Notes: generated by a model not told the origin, from the letters alone. Counted from the stretch's first letter, positions 7,944 to 18,696 are shown. The stretch is DNA of 64,000 nucleotides from an uncultured Alphaproteobacteria bacterium (GCA_958296285.1 OY282459.1:1470762-1534761); one strand, 5' to 3'. Numbers and translations are program-made.

Positions 7944-9890
7944 CTAAAAAATATAGCCGAAACGGAACATGCCCTGATGCGACCGACCCCGCCCTTCCAT
8001 CGCCACAGAGCCTTGATAGGAAAAGCCCGCGCTTAAACCATTGACAGACTTGTAACGAAAACCCGCTTCGTAATCTACGAAACTCCGCGCTATAGCCCCG
8101 CTTATGCGGAAAGACGAAACGCCTATAGGCGCGGAAGCAAGTCGCGCGCTGATGTCGCTCCTTGGGTCTTCGGTCATGAAACCCAAGCCTGTCCCCGCCC
8201 AAAAAGAAAAATCGCCCGCCTTAGACGAAAAACCATAGCGCCCAACACCAGAGGCGCGAAAGAAAATCGGAGTCTCGCCAATGTCGTCAACCGCCAAAGC
8301 CGCCGCATTCCCCTTCTCCAAAACCCCCTCCAAAATCTGATGAAGAAAATGAATTTCTAACCGGGGAATGGCGAAAAACCCCGATGGAGAACGAGTCTTG
8401 CCCTTCGCCCGATCGGCTTCATCTAGACGAACCCGCGCCGACACGCCTATCGCCGCCCCCAACTGAATGAGATCCGGATCGGACGACACAACCCCCAAAT
8501 AAGAACCCGGAAATAAAGACGCCGCGCCCAAATTCACCGCCCGCCGCATATCATAGGAAGAATATCCAAAGCGGAAACTCGCATCCCAATCCAAACCGAA
8601 AACTTTGCTCCTCATCCCCGCGCCCAAAAAAAGACGATCCCCATCGGCAGAAGCGCTCTCCCCATCCATCGCAAGATTATGGTAAAGAGCCGCCAAAACA
8701 ACCTCCCAGCTCTCCAACTTCGCCCGCATCCCTAAAGAAAAACCCAGCGCCTCCTCCTCAAAACCAGAACGATATTCCCCAGACGGCTGCTCAAACATCC
8801 CGCCTTCAGCCCGCATCCAAACACATCCTTTTTGACTCGCAAAAGCCGCTATCCTGACGTCCAACTTCTTCAGAGCGCATGATTCCGACCAAAGATCCTC
8901 AGCAAAACGCTTATCCGCATGCCAACCCGCTTGAAGAAGAGCGTCATAACTCCGCGGCAGAAGACGAATATAAGCAAGCCGCGTCATCTCCAAAGAATCA
9001 ACCGAACCCGCCGCGAAAAGAGCGTCCGCCATATCGTTCAGCGCAACCAAAACAGGCGAATCATAGGCAACACGGTGAAGAGACTGCAAATGACGCGCGA
9101 TATTCTCAAGGTCGGCAGAAACAAATTGCCCCATGGAATCGCTCGGCAGCGCCAACCCGCGAACAGGAAGACGCGCCGCGCGCGTGAAATCCTCCCGCAC
9201 AGTCACGCGGACAATACCGCCTTCTATGGAACTCCCAAGCAGAGTGAAAAGCGGCGAAACCTCAATCCGCAAATCTTCAGCCCGCGTGACGTTCTGCGCG
9301 CGCAAAAGCGTGATATGTCGCGCGCTCTGCAGACCCGGAACGGGAGATGTCCCCGTCAAGCGAACTGTCCCGCCAAGATGCGCGACCGTCCCTGTCGCGC
9401 CAAAATCCAAAACAGCGCCCGCTCCCGATGGAATATCCGTAATCCGCATGATCAGAACGCCCGTGGATTCAAACCTCTCCAAACCCTCTATGCGGACAGA
9501 AGTCCCGCCAGAAGGCGCGATGGTTAAATTTCCGCTATTGGCGAAAAGGTCTCGGACGCCCCCGCCAAAACGACTCGTCCCACTGAGCGTCATCAAGACG
9601 CTATCCTCTAATTGAACGCCGTCATTGCCGTCTCCTGTCGTGATGCCGCCCACATCGCCCACGCTCCCCCTCATTCTGATGAGAAGATTGTCGGCGCTAT
9701 ATTCTATTCCGCCGCCCAAACTGGCATCATCGGCGTCACCGCATATAACCTCGCTCTGGTAAGCCGCCTCCGCAGAGGCAAAAGGCGCGCCGCATTCATC
9801 CACCGCTCTGGCAGGAGAAACAGGCGCGGCAGAAGCGCCATAAAGCGCCGCCGCAATGAAACCATAAAAACGACAGCGATCAAAAAGCAT
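7944..9890 (-). CDS. Autotransporter B, short passenger
   Basis: 648 aa, the smallest of the set. Signal peptide about 1-29 (MLFDRCRFYGFIAAALYG... ending ARA), then VDECG and a second Cys in VICGDADD. The passenger is only about 270 residues: one strand-rich module with DGVQLEDSVLMTLSG, GGVRDLFANSGNLTI and a final VRITVRED-like strand. The translocator starts near residue 312 with the shared SYDALLQAGWHADKRF helix, then a Cys pair with CVWMR, and ends MFRFGYIF. It effectively shows the minimal unit from which the larger genes are built. Its ATG overlaps the stop of gene C by 11 bp and GAGG lies just upstream inside gene C, so translation is probably coupled. Role unknown. Confidence 0.92.
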   Translation of the reverse strand: MLFDRCRFYGFIAAALYGASAAPVSPARAVDECGAPFASAEAAYQSEVICGDADDASLGGGIEYSADNLLIRMRGSVGDVGGITTGDGNDGVQLEDSVLMTLSGTSRFGGGVRDLFANSGNLTIAPSGGTSVRIEGLERFESTGVLIMRITDIPSGAGAVLDFGATGTVAHLGGTVRLTGTSPVPGLQSARHITLLRAQNVTRAEDLRIEVSPLFTLLGSSIEGGIVRVTVREDFTRAARLPVRGLALPSDSMGQFVSADLENIARHLQSLHRVAYDSPVLVALNDMADALFAAGSVDSLEMTRLAYIRLLPRSYDALLQAGWHADKRFAEDLWSESCALKKLDVRIAAFASQKGCVWMRAEGGMFEQPSGEYRSGFEEEALGFSLGMRAKLESWEVVLAALYHNLAMDGESASADGDRLFLGAGMRSKVFGLDWDASFRFGYSSYDMRRAVNLGAASLFPGSYLGVVSSDPDLIQLGAAIGVSARVRLDEADRAKGKTRSPSGFFAIPRLEIHFLHQILEGVLEKGNAAALAVDDIGETPIFFRASGVGRYGFSSKAGDFSFWAGTGLGFMTEDPRSDISARLASAPIGVSSFRISGAIARSFVDYEAGFRYKSVNGLSAGFSYQGSVAMEGRGRSHQGMFRFGYIF

Positions 9891-12800
9891 AGCGCAGCCT
9901 CATAATCGCCTCATGCGTCTCAGTCCGTCCGCCAACAGCCACCGAACCCCGATATTCCAAAAGAAACCGAGTCTTTCCAAAAATGCCAATGTCCAGAGCA
10001 GCATTGACATTCGCCAAAGAACCCTCCATCGCGCTCCGAGTCGTGAAACTCCCCGATTCAGGCGAAGCCGAAGCGAAACGCGTCTGGTAAGCGCTGTCCG
10101 CGCCAGAAAGAAACTGCGTGAAACCCGCGCCAAAACGAAACAAACTCCCATCCCCACGACCCAAATCGTAGCGGAACTCTAGTGATGGCGTCATGCTGAA
10201 ATAAAGATCATCCGAACCCTCCTGTCTCAACGCCGCCGCGCCCCCTTTCTCCGTGAAGGACGACAGGAAAAAACCAATCAACTTCGCCTTCAACTGCGGG
10301 ATAAGAACCCATTCACCTCCTCCTCCGGCAAAAGGCATGCCAATCCCCAAAGGCATCAGCCTGCGCACCCCTATCTCACCCCCCGCATGAAAAAGATCAA
10401 CGTCCCCCGCAACGGAAGAAAGAGAACCAATGCCAATGGAACGCCGATAATCATGCGAAGAATATCCAACGGTCAGGGCCGCGTCTATGTCAAAACCTCT
10501 GAGAAAGCGCGGAGGGGCAAGAAGCGCCGCGCCAAAAAGATAACGATCCGCATCACCCGATTGATCGGCAAGAACGCCTCCCCCCTTCAGACTGCCATTC
10601 TCATAACCTATCCCAAAAATCGCGCGCCATTGCCGCTGCGAAAACTGCGCGCCGCCCGATACGCGAAACGCATTCTCCGAAAAAGAAGCGCCCTGGCTGC
10701 CATAGCTCGGAGCAGTCCCGCGGCGAAGAGCCCGCCCGCCCGAAACAGCCCACGCGCAAGAGCGCGAGACCCCCGCGAAACAGGACGATCCAAGCATGTC
10801 CCGGGTGAAAGCCTCATCCGCGAACCACGCAGTTTGACGCGCAGAATCATAAATGCCAGGCAGAAGACGGGCATAAGCCGATTCCCTATCGGCATCCGTC
10901 CTCTCTTGCGCCGCCCCAAAAGACAAGAGCGCCCGCAGAACAGGGTGATCGCCAGATTCTCCCTCCTGAGCCGAAGACGCCGTCCGAGGCCGAAGCCCGC
11001 GCAAATATGACGGCAAGCCGCCTTCGCCCGAAAAATCCGCCCTCACCAAAAGGTTCAAAATGGAAAAACCCCCAAGATCATCTATGCGAGGCGTCAGAGA
11101 CGCCACAGAATAAAAAAGATTGTCGTAGCGAATGACAATGTCCGACGCGACACTAAGCCTGCCGCCCCGAACCCGAATGAGACCAATCGTGATCCCATCA
11201 GGCGGACGCAAAAGCCCGCCTGCAGCCCGAATCTCTATCGTGCCTGAAAGATCAACAGCCGTTTCCGCAGAGCCAATAGAAGCGAAATCCAACATCGCCG
11301 TCCTATGAACCGCGCTGAACGGAGACGCGTCCCGCAAAAAATCCGTGTCCTCAATGACGAAGGAAAGCGCCCCCGTTGATGCGAAATTCTCCAGATTCCC
11401 AATGTTCACGCTATGACTGAAACCCGCATTGCGGATCGTGATCGTGCCAGCATTGGTCATATCATCCGCTGTCCCGCCTCCAAAATCGCTCAGACTCGTG
11501 AGCGTCATCGTTCCCGAATTTCGCGCCGAGTCGTCGCCCCCGCCCATAGAGAGAGAACCGGTGAAAGCGCCCTCATTCTCAAAAACATCGCCCCCATCCC
11601 CAGAAATGATATTCCCTCTTATTTCGCCCCCATCTCTGTTGAGTATCTCGTGTCTAAAATCAGCGCCAACGCCCGCGCCGCTGACAATATCGCCAACAAT
11701 CGTTCCCAAATTCGTTAGGGAGGAAGCATAATCCTCATTCCCCGCCATACCCCCCATATAGGAAAGGGCGGAAGAATCCCGCTCAAACATGATGGCGCGG
11801 AGACCGCTCGCGGTGCTCGCCGAGCATATATTCTCCTCATTGCCTAAACCAAAAGATCCCGCGCAAACAACGCTGTCCGCATCAATCTGAAGTCCCAAAA
11901 AACTGGAATCATCCACGCCAACAAGACGGAGAGCCGCCGAATTCTCACCAGACGCCGCAATGCGCGCCCCCGAAACAGCCATGCGCAAAACCCGCGAGCC
12001 CGCGCCCGCAGCAAAAAGAGAAACCGCGTCAGTCCCCGAAAAAGACGGCGCAATCACATCGCTGTCAATGATGAGATTGTCGCCAACCCCTTGAGGAATC
12101 TTCTCAAGAAGCAAAGAATCGCCGTCATTATTGATGAAGGCGGCATCCCCGCCTCTCACGCCTATCCCGCCCCCAAGAGAGGCATTGCTCGGAAAAAGCG
12201 CGATCCTCTCAGTCGCAAAAAAATCCGAAACATCCACGCGACCCGCGAAACTCACAGAATCGACATCAATCAGAGCATCGGAGAACGAACCCACAAAAAT
12301 AAGCTCAAGAACACCCCCCTCCTCTTGCGTGAAACTTTCCAACCCCGTCAGAAGAGGATAACCGTCAAGAACAAAAGTCCCGCGATTGGTGAAAGAGTCG
12401 CTGCCCTGACTCAGATTCACATCGCCAAGAAAACGCCCGCCAGGCAGAATGGTGAAACTGTCGTTTCCGTCCGTCCCCAAAACATCGCCGATGATCTCGC
12501 CGGCATTGCTGATGGAAACCTCGCCCGCCTCATCCGCCGCGCGATCCATGAAAATCGCCACCGCGCTCTCGCGGGCAACGCATAGACCTTCGCTGTTAAA
12601 AGACCCCGCGCAGAGAACCGCGCCCGCGCCAACATTAAGCGTCAACTCCCCAGAACCATCCGCGTAAAGATGAACAACAATCCCATCATCGCCCGAAGCC
12701 GAAAGGCGCGCGCTCAATCCGGCAATGTCCGCAGTCAGATCCCCCGACACAACGCTCGCTTCCACAGCATTGGATCTTTGCCCAGAAACGCCAAGCGTCG

Positions 12801-13632
12801 CATCACGAATGGTGATATCCACATCGCTATCGCTATCGGCTACAGCATAAATGCCATGACTCATCTCGCCTCGCGCGACAGCGCTCCCTTCCGCAAGAAG
12901 ATCAATCGCCACACCGCCCCCATTCCGCGAAAGCGCATAAATAGCATGATTCTCAGACCCCAAACCTTCCGCGCTAATATCGCCGGAAATGTCTATGTCA
13001 ATCGCGCCGCCCCCAGAGGCGCGCGCATGCACGCCATAAGAACTGTCCATGCCCATCGCCGTGATCGCCGCGCTGGCGGCAACATCCATGTCTATCGTTC
13101 CGGCGTTTTCAGAAACAAGATTCTCCGCGAAAAGGGCTGTCCCCCCCGTGCCATGCGCGGTGACATCGCCCTTTATGTCAAAAACAACGCTCCCCGCTTC
13201 CCGCAGACGAAGATAAACGCCTCGCTGTCCATCGCCTCTGGCGATAATCGCGGAGGCATCGGCTGTCTCGGCGCGAAGCGCGCCGCTTCCGTCTAAATGG
13301 AGCGCGCCTTGATCCGAAGAGAGGAGAGGAAAATCCGCCGCAAGATCCAGCATCCCGCTCTGAAGCCGAACTTCCAACCTTCTCCCCTCAACGAAAATGA
13401 AAGGAGTCGTCCCCTCGCTCGTATAAAGAAGCGTCAAATCCTCGGCAGAGTAAGAGATTCCATCGCTGTAGCCGGCGCTTTCATCGCAGCTTATGGAGCC
13501 CGGCGGCAACGGATCGCCGCAAGCCTGCTCAGACTGCGCCCGAGAAAGACGCGGAGCAAAAAAAACAACGGCGCAGAGAATAAGAAAAAGCACGCCGCAA
13601 GACGCTTTCCTTACCCCCCTCATGCGAAACAT
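9880..13632 (-). CDS. Autotransporter C, beta-helix passenger plus C-terminal beta-barrel
   Basis: 1250 aa. Signal peptide about 1-32 (hydrophobic FLILCAVVFFAP, ending SRA), mature start QSEQACGDPL with a second Cys in SISCDES. The passenger has many SHGIYA and VDIDI strands and two VCAGSF-type Cys motifs: LCAGSFNSEGLC and VCAGSFGLGNEENIC. NSG/NEG strands with GGGDDSARNSG follow. The translocator begins near residue 922 (YDSARQTAWFADEAF) with the Cys pair CFAGVSRSCAW and ends IMRLRYAF. It is the first gene of the presumed C-B-A operon. A TTGACA box lies at 13663-13668, but I see no well-spaced -10 and no strong Shine-Dalgarno before either candidate ATG (13632 or 13623), so the exact start is uncertain. 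Confidence 0.9.
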   Translation of the reverse strand: MFRMRGVRKASCGVLFLILCAVVFFAPRLSRAQSEQACGDPLPPGSISCDESAGYSDGISYSAEDLTLLYTSEGTTPFIFVEGRRLEVRLQSGMLDLAADFPLLSSDQGALHLDGSGALRAETADASAIIARGDGQRGVYLRLREAGSVVFDIKGDVTAHGTGGTALFAENLVSENAGTIDMDVAASAAITAMGMDSSYGVHARASGGGAIDIDISGDISAEGLGSENHAIYALSRNGGGVAIDLLAEGSAVARGEMSHGIYAVADSDSDVDITIRDATLGVSGQRSNAVEASVVSGDLTADIAGLSARLSASGDDGIVVHLYADGSGELTLNVGAGAVLCAGSFNSEGLCVARESAVAIFMDRAADEAGEVSISNAGEIIGDVLGTDGNDSFTILPGGRFLGDVNLSQGSDSFTNRGTFVLDGYPLLTGLESFTQEEGGVLELIFVGSFSDALIDVDSVSFAGRVDVSDFFATERIALFPSNASLGGGIGVRGGDAAFINNDGDSLLLEKIPQGVGDNLIIDSDVIAPSFSGTDAVSLFAAGAGSRVLRMAVSGARIAASGENSAALRLVGVDDSSFLGLQIDADSVVCAGSFGLGNEENICSASTASGLRAIMFERDSSALSYMGGMAGNEDYASSLTNLGTIVGDIVSGAGVGADFRHEILNRDGGEIRGNIISGDGGDVFENEGAFTGSLSMGGGDDSARNSGTMTLTSLSDFGGGTADDMTNAGTITIRNAGFSHSVNIGNLENFASTGALSFVIEDTDFLRDASPFSAVHRTAMLDFASIGSAETAVDLSGTIEIRAAGGLLRPPDGITIGLIRVRGGRLSVASDIVIRYDNLFYSVASLTPRIDDLGGFSILNLLVRADFSGEGGLPSYLRGLRPRTASSAQEGESGDHPVLRALLSFGAAQERTDADRESAYARLLPGIYDSARQTAWFADEAFTRDMLGSSCFAGVSRSCAWAVSGGRALRRGTAPSYGSQGASFSENAFRVSGGAQFSQRQWRAIFGIGYENGSLKGGGVLADQSGDADRYLFGAALLAPPRFLRGFDIDAALTVGYSSHDYRRSIGIGSLSSVAGDVDLFHAGGEIGVRRLMPLGIGMPFAGGGGEWVLIPQLKAKLIGFFLSSFTEKGGAAALRQEGSDDLYFSMTPSLEFRYDLGRGDGSLFRFGAGFTQFLSGADSAYQTRFASASPESGSFTTRSAMEGSLANVNAALDIGIFGKTRFLLEYRGSVAVGGRTETHEAIMRLRYAF

Positions 13633-13740
13633 GTCATGCGAGGCATTCTAAAAACTTTCCCCTGTCAAGAAGATAAATCGCAAGACGCGCCACGCCCCCA
13701 GACCAACGGCCTAGTCCGCGAATGAAAACCCCTCAAACTG

Positions 13741-16700
13741 TCAGAATGCGTAGTTTATGCGAAGAGCGCCGTAATGAATGTTGGTGTTGCCCTGCAAGGA
13801 TATGCCGCCCTCATAACCCAAATTGATCTCCATGCGATCGGCAATCTTATAACCAACGCCAATGCCCAAATCCAACATGGAACGCTCCATCGTGCCGCGC
13901 GCGCGAGCCAGCTGCTCGCCATCATCGCTGGACGCCCTCAAATCCGAATGCGGACGACCAAGAAAAACATCCGCGCCAAGACGAAGCCAAGACGTCAAAG
14001 CGCCCCCCGCGAACTCGCCAAGACCGCGAATCTCCATGAAAGTGCTGGCATAAGCGAGAACCTCGTTGATGTCCTCCACGGAAAGAAGAACCAACGAGCC
14101 GCTGTTTCCTGTCTCGTCAAATTTGTCCACCCTCTGCCCCATGACGCCAATCTCAGCGCGGGAAACAAAAACCCACTTGCTAAAAAACGGCATGGCGGAA
14201 TCCCTCACGCCCGTTGTGTCCAAAACAGCGCGCTTGCCAATGGCAACCGCGCCTGTGGCGGTAACAAGCTCGGGCCTGCCCGTGGCGATGTTCGCCAGGT
14301 TTCTGCCACGGCGCTTGCTCTTATAAGAGGTGTAGCCAATGCGGAATTGGGCGTCTATGTCAAAAATGTCCAAAAGGGGCTCGCCGCGAGTGCTCACCGT
14401 GAAGCCCACAAGAAACCTGTTCGCCCGCGCAGGGAAAACAGGAAGAGTCGGACTCTCAATGTCCAACTGACTCCCCTCATAACCCGCGACAAGAACCGCA
14501 TGCCATCTGGGCTTGGTGAAACGAAGACCCATCATAAAAGCGTAAGCGTCCTCGTCATATTCGGCATTGTTGGTGGAAGGATCATGCCTCGTGATGCGCC
14601 CCGCGAAACGCGACCACGCGCACATGTCGCCCGTCTTTTTGAGCATCGGATCACATTCGGAGGAAAGCATCGCAAGCCCAAGAGCGCGATCGGCATACCA
14701 ACCCGTCTGCAAAAGAGCGTCATAGGATTGCAGAATCCGCATCGTGTTCTGATTTCTCAACGTTATCTGCAAAACGCCGTCCGCAGAGACGGTAACATCG
14801 CCATATTGACTCTCAATGCCTTCAACGGGGCCCGGCGTGAGATTCGTGCCGGTGATAAGAGGAATCACGCCCGAACCCGGAATGGATCCGCCTGCCTCTC
14901 TGCTGGCGGCGCTCTGTCTGAGCCTTATCACGCCGCCCGAGAAAGTCCCCGCCGCGCCGCCTATGCTCAACAAAGCCTCTGTCGGAAGAGCGCCGCCTGT
15001 GGCGTCATAAACGAAATCAAGATTGCCGCCCGTCTGGGAAAAAGCGCCGAGATTGGAAAACACAAGCTGCCCGCCCCTTGCGGCGTGATCCACGATCAAA
15101 TTGCCGCTGTTGGTGAAACTGGAAGTGGCGGCCGCGGCAAAATCCGTGTCGGCGGCGATCGTCCACGTTCCCGCGTTGGAAACCACAGGCTCGCCGCCCG
15201 AGAAGGCGAGATCGCCGCTTACAACACCCCCGGCAAGATTGGTCAAAACCTCCAAACGGGCAAGAGACGAAGAGGGCGCGAAAATAAGACGCTCACTATT
15301 CACCAAACTATCCTCGCCCTCGCCAAAATCAGTGCTTCCCGAGAGAGTCATCGCCTCTCTTCCTCTATTGCGGACAAGGTCGTTGCCGCCTCCGGTGGAA
15401 ATAGAGCCGGTGATCTCGCCATGATTCACAATCGTATCCGCGCCCGAACCGGTGGCAATGTTTTCCATGCTCCCGTCACGCCAATTGGTGATGGCAATGC
15501 CCGTAGAGCCTGTCACCGTCAATGCGCCGGTGATAGAGGCAGAATTCGTGAAAGTCTCAAGGTTGGCGAAACTATACCCCGTCTCTATCGTCAAAGAGCC
15601 TTCGTTCCGAAATTCGTCCGCGCCCGCGCCGAAATCGGAAGAGCCGCTTAGGGTCATCATTCCGGAATTTTGAACTCGGTCATCGCCATCGCCGAAATCG
15701 GAAGAGCCGCTTATGGTCATCATTCCGGAATTTTGAACTCGGTCATTGCCGCCGCTCATTTGAATCGCGCCGGCAAAAGTTCCGAGATTCTCAAAGAGAA
15801 TGCCGCCACTGGCCACTCCATGGAATTCTCCCATGACCGTGCCTCTGTTCGTGGCTCTGCCGCCGGAAGAGATTATGAAGATCGCGCGGGAGGCGAGTGT
15901 GGGATCGCCGTCCGCGTCCAAAGTGGTGACTGTCGCGCCTGAAGCAATGTCCAACGAAGCCCGACCGCTTGTGTTTAATGACACAACGGCATCACCAGAG
16001 TCCTGCACACCCGCAACGCTATGCGTGCCGCCATTGATGTCCACATCAATATTGCCGACCCCGCTTGTTCTAGCCCATATTGCCGCGCTTTCAGTGCCTG
16101 TCGTGGAGGTGTTCCCGCTGACAATCATGGAGATATTGCCTGTCGCGTCCGCACCTCCTCCTTGAATTATAGCCCCTACAGCAATAGCGAAACCGCCGCC
16201 GACGGTGGAAACATCGCCCGCTATGTTCATGAAAATGTCGCCGGATGGATGCTGAGCCAAAATGCCCTGGTTGCTAGCATCCGTGTCCGTGTTGGAGATT
16301 GTCGTGCCTGCGGCGGTGGATATCCGAATCACGCCGCCCGAACTCGCAATCACGCTGACCGCCGCGCCATCGGCTTGGGTGCCGGTTTTGGTGATCGCGC
16401 CCGCGCCCGAAAGAATGTGAATCTGACCGCTCGCGCCCGCATGACGAATGAAAGGCGTGTTGGTCGCCGTGGAACCATAGGAAATGACAAGATCGCTGAA
16501 AGTCGTGCGGATTCCGTTGGCATAGCCGTCCTCGCTAGAGCAGACCACGCGCCCCTCGCCCTCGCAATCGTCTATGCCGCGAGACGCCGCCGCAATAAGA
16601 GTGGAAATGGTCAGCTGAATCGCCGTCCCGCCCGAATTCAAACTCAGCGCGCCTTGCGTGGAGGTCAAACCGCTTATGTCCAAACCCGAAGTATCCACGC

Positions 16701-18597
16701 CGATGATCGGCAGAATGACAGGAGTCGTCCTGCCGTCCAAATCTCCGCCAACAATGACAAGCTCTATCACGCCCATAGGCGCGGCAGATAACGTCCCCAC
16801 GCCCAAATCAAGAAGCGCGTCCGTGGGAGCCGTCCCCGCAGACAAATCCACGCGGAAGCGCAAAGTTCCGCTCGTCTGCGTGAAAGTCTCCAAACCGGTC
16901 AGCTCTATCTGTCCGCCCGCCGCCACGCCGTCAAAAACCACTGTGCCGCCCTGATTGACAAAAAGATCCGAGCCTGAGCTGAAATCCCAATCGCCGTCCA
17001 ACATGACCATGCCTTCGTTGCGAAATTCGTCATCGCCCGCTCCTGCCGAGAACGTGCCGTCAAAAGTCGCGCCATTCGCGTTCTCAAAAAGATCGTTGCT
17101 CGAGAGCGCCACGAAATCTCCGATGATCGTCCCCAAATTGCTGATTCTGTTGCCGGCGAACATCGTCAGGGCTGTGTTGGCATCGCCATCGTCATCCAAA
17201 GTGCGCGTGGATCCGGCTGAGGCTGTCCTGTTCATGGAGGACAAGTAAATCGCCCGAGTCGCCATGCCTCTCGCCCGCGCCGTTACGTCCGCGGCGATGT
17301 CCAATGTGATAGGACCGCCGACGCCGCTGAGATGAATCACGGCATCCGAAGTCCCCTGCATGCCTGACGCCGTCAGCGTTCCGCCGTCAATATCCGCATC
17401 TATGCCGCCTGTCCCAGCATGACCGATAGTTATGACATCGCTGTTCGCGCCCATCGTGGAATTCACGCCATTGACGTTCAAAGTGATATCGCCTGTGGAG
17501 GCAGAATCGGAGACGCTGATAGAGACGGCATGGCTTCTCGCGCCTTCCGTTGTCGCTCCGCCTGTGGCATCCACATCCACATTGCCGCTCGTCCCCGCAT
17601 GGGAAACCTGTATGGCGTTGGCTCCGCCTCCCGTCGTGGAAGCCGCGCCGCTCATATTCAGAGAGATATTGCCTACAGACGTGGCTGCAGTGTTAGAGAC
17701 AGAGATCGCACCGCCGAGGGTGGTGGAAACATCGCCCGAGATGTCCGCAGCTGTATTGCCCGTCCCGCCATTGCTGATGGCTATGCCGATGCCGGCTCCG
17801 CCGGTGCCTGTAACAGAAACGCCGCCGCTGACGTTCACGATGATATCGCCTGTCGCCGATGCCGCAGAGATGGCGGCAGTTATTGCCGTGTTGTCCACAG
17901 CGGACACCGTCCCGGCGACATCCAAAAAGATGTTTCCGCCGCCTGCGACATCTATGCCGCCATTGCCCGAATCCGTGTCCAAATTGGCGATAGATACGCC
18001 TGAAGCGATCACGAGGCGAACCGCATCCGTGCCCGAAACAGGCGCGATAGAGACCGCCGCGCCATCGTTGGCATCAAGCGGGCGGGAAATGGAGCCTGAG
18101 AGAATGTGAATCTCGCCGCCATCGCCCGTATGAGCGATGGATTCCGCCGCGCCCGTTGCGCCCGTTCTGCGATAGACGATGGCGAGATCGCCCTCGCTAT
18201 ATTCAATGTTCGCGTCATAGGGAGGCGTGCTCGTGCTTGTCTGGGTATTTATGCAGACGACCTCATTCGCGGCAAATTCTGTCGCCGCGAGAGGCGCAGA
18301 CCATCCCATCTGCGCGGTCGCGCCCGGCGCGCCCGTGATCGCCCCTGTCGCCCGATGAAGATTCGTTGTCGTTGTCGGGGGCGTGCCCGAAGTGGTGGAA
18401 ACTTGAACCACCGTCCCCACAACGTAATTCGCATGATTCGCGGCGGCATAAGCCGCGAAACGAGTCAAGCCCGCAGTCGCCATAGAACCCGTGCCGCATT
18501 CATCCGCCGCGAGAGAAGTCCTCGGCGGCGGCGCGAGCAACATCGCCGCCGCAAGGGCTAAGCCCACAAAAGAAAAGCGCAGAATTGCATAAACCAT
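13741..18597 (-). CDS. Autotransporter D, two-module passenger
   Basis: 1618 aa from the ATG at 18597, which has AAAGGGGGAG upstream; an in-frame ATG at 18678 lies inside the promoter spacer and is rejected. Signal peptide about 1-30, then ADECGTGS, and an aromatic Y..G..V...W segment (about 47-105) ending with the partner Cys in NEVVCIN. Two modules follow, the second opening with DDCEGEGRVVCSS. The passenger is rich in SVTGTGG- and DVDATGG-like strands, with two 63-bp tandem units near 15631-15756. The translocator begins near residue 1287 (SYDALLQTGWYADRAL), has the Cys pair CDPMLKKTGDMCAWSR and ends ALRINYAF. It has its own promoter at 18662-18690 and is 108 bp upstream of gene C. Confidence 0.93.
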   Translation of the reverse strand: MVYAILRFSFVGLALAAAMLLAPPPRTSLAADECGTGSMATAGLTRFAAYAAANHANYVVGTVVQVSTTSGTPPTTTTNLHRATGAITGAPGATAQMGWSAPLAATEFAANEVVCINTQTSTSTPPYDANIEYSEGDLAIVYRRTGATGAAESIAHTGDGGEIHILSGSISRPLDANDGAAVSIAPVSGTDAVRLVIASGVSIANLDTDSGNGGIDVAGGGNIFLDVAGTVSAVDNTAITAAISAASATGDIIVNVSGGVSVTGTGGAGIGIAISNGGTGNTAADISGDVSTTLGGAISVSNTAATSVGNISLNMSGAASTTGGGANAIQVSHAGTSGNVDVDATGGATTEGARSHAVSISVSDSASTGDITLNVNGVNSTMGANSDVITIGHAGTGGIDADIDGGTLTASGMQGTSDAVIHLSGVGGPITLDIAADVTARARGMATRAIYLSSMNRTASAGSTRTLDDDGDANTALTMFAGNRISNLGTIIGDFVALSSNDLFENANGATFDGTFSAGAGDDEFRNEGMVMLDGDWDFSSGSDLFVNQGGTVVFDGVAAGGQIELTGLETFTQTSGTLRFRVDLSAGTAPTDALLDLGVGTLSAAPMGVIELVIVGGDLDGRTTPVILPIIGVDTSGLDISGLTSTQGALSLNSGGTAIQLTISTLIAAASRGIDDCEGEGRVVCSSEDGYANGIRTTFSDLVISYGSTATNTPFIRHAGASGQIHILSGAGAITKTGTQADGAAVSVIASSGGVIRISTAAGTTISNTDTDASNQGILAQHPSGDIFMNIAGDVSTVGGGFAIAVGAIIQGGGADATGNISMIVSGNTSTTGTESAAIWARTSGVGNIDVDINGGTHSVAGVQDSGDAVVSLNTSGRASLDIASGATVTTLDADGDPTLASRAIFIISSGGRATNRGTVMGEFHGVASGGILFENLGTFAGAIQMSGGNDRVQNSGMMTISGSSDFGDGDDRVQNSGMMTLSGSSDFGAGADEFRNEGSLTIETGYSFANLETFTNSASITGALTVTGSTGIAITNWRDGSMENIATGSGADTIVNHGEITGSISTGGGNDLVRNRGREAMTLSGSTDFGEGEDSLVNSERLIFAPSSSLARLEVLTNLAGGVVSGDLAFSGGEPVVSNAGTWTIAADTDFAAAATSSFTNSGNLIVDHAARGGQLVFSNLGAFSQTGGNLDFVYDATGGALPTEALLSIGGAAGTFSGGVIRLRQSAASREAGGSIPGSGVIPLITGTNLTPGPVEGIESQYGDVTVSADGVLQITLRNQNTMRILQSYDALLQTGWYADRALGLAMLSSECDPMLKKTGDMCAWSRFAGRITRHDPSTNNAEYDEDAYAFMMGLRFTKPRWHAVLVAGYEGSQLDIESPTLPVFPARANRFLVGFTVSTRGEPLLDIFDIDAQFRIGYTSYKSKRRGRNLANIATGRPELVTATGAVAIGKRAVLDTTGVRDSAMPFFSKWVFVSRAEIGVMGQRVDKFDETGNSGSLVLLSVEDINEVLAYASTFMEIRGLGEFAGGALTSWLRLGADVFLGRPHSDLRASSDDGEQLARARGTMERSMLDLGIGVGYKIADRMEINLGYEGGISLQGNTNIHYGALRINYAF
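15631..15756. repeat. Two 63-bp tandem units inside gene D
   Basis: The 63-bp unit starting GAAATCGG at 15631 recurs at 15694 with only a few changes. It encodes 21-residue strands of the type DDRVQNSGMM-T-SGSSDFG. In-frame gain or loss would change the number of beta-helix coils by one. Confidence 0.75.
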
Positions 18598-18661
18598 GGG
18601 AACTCCCCCTTTCTGTATCGCTCTCGGCGCGGGCGGTCGCTTCGCCAATGAGCCTCTTGTC

Positions 18662-18690
18662 TTTATATTGAAGCTCATCGCTTAAGCCAA
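18662..18690 (-). promoter_or_regulatory. Promoter of autotransporter D
   Basis: Minus strand: TTGGCT, 17-nt spacer, TATAAA, then GACAAGA. The same TTGGCT box and 17-bp spacing stand before genes E and F, and the GACAAGA discriminator is shared with F. It places initiation about 60 bp before the ATG at 18597. Confidence 0.75.
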
Positions 18691-18696
18691 GCGGAA

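Noticed and set aside
18598-18678. Upstream in-frame start of gene D at 18678
   Set aside because: It lies inside the promoter spacer and has no ribosome binding site; the ATG at 18597 has one and starts a normal signal peptide.
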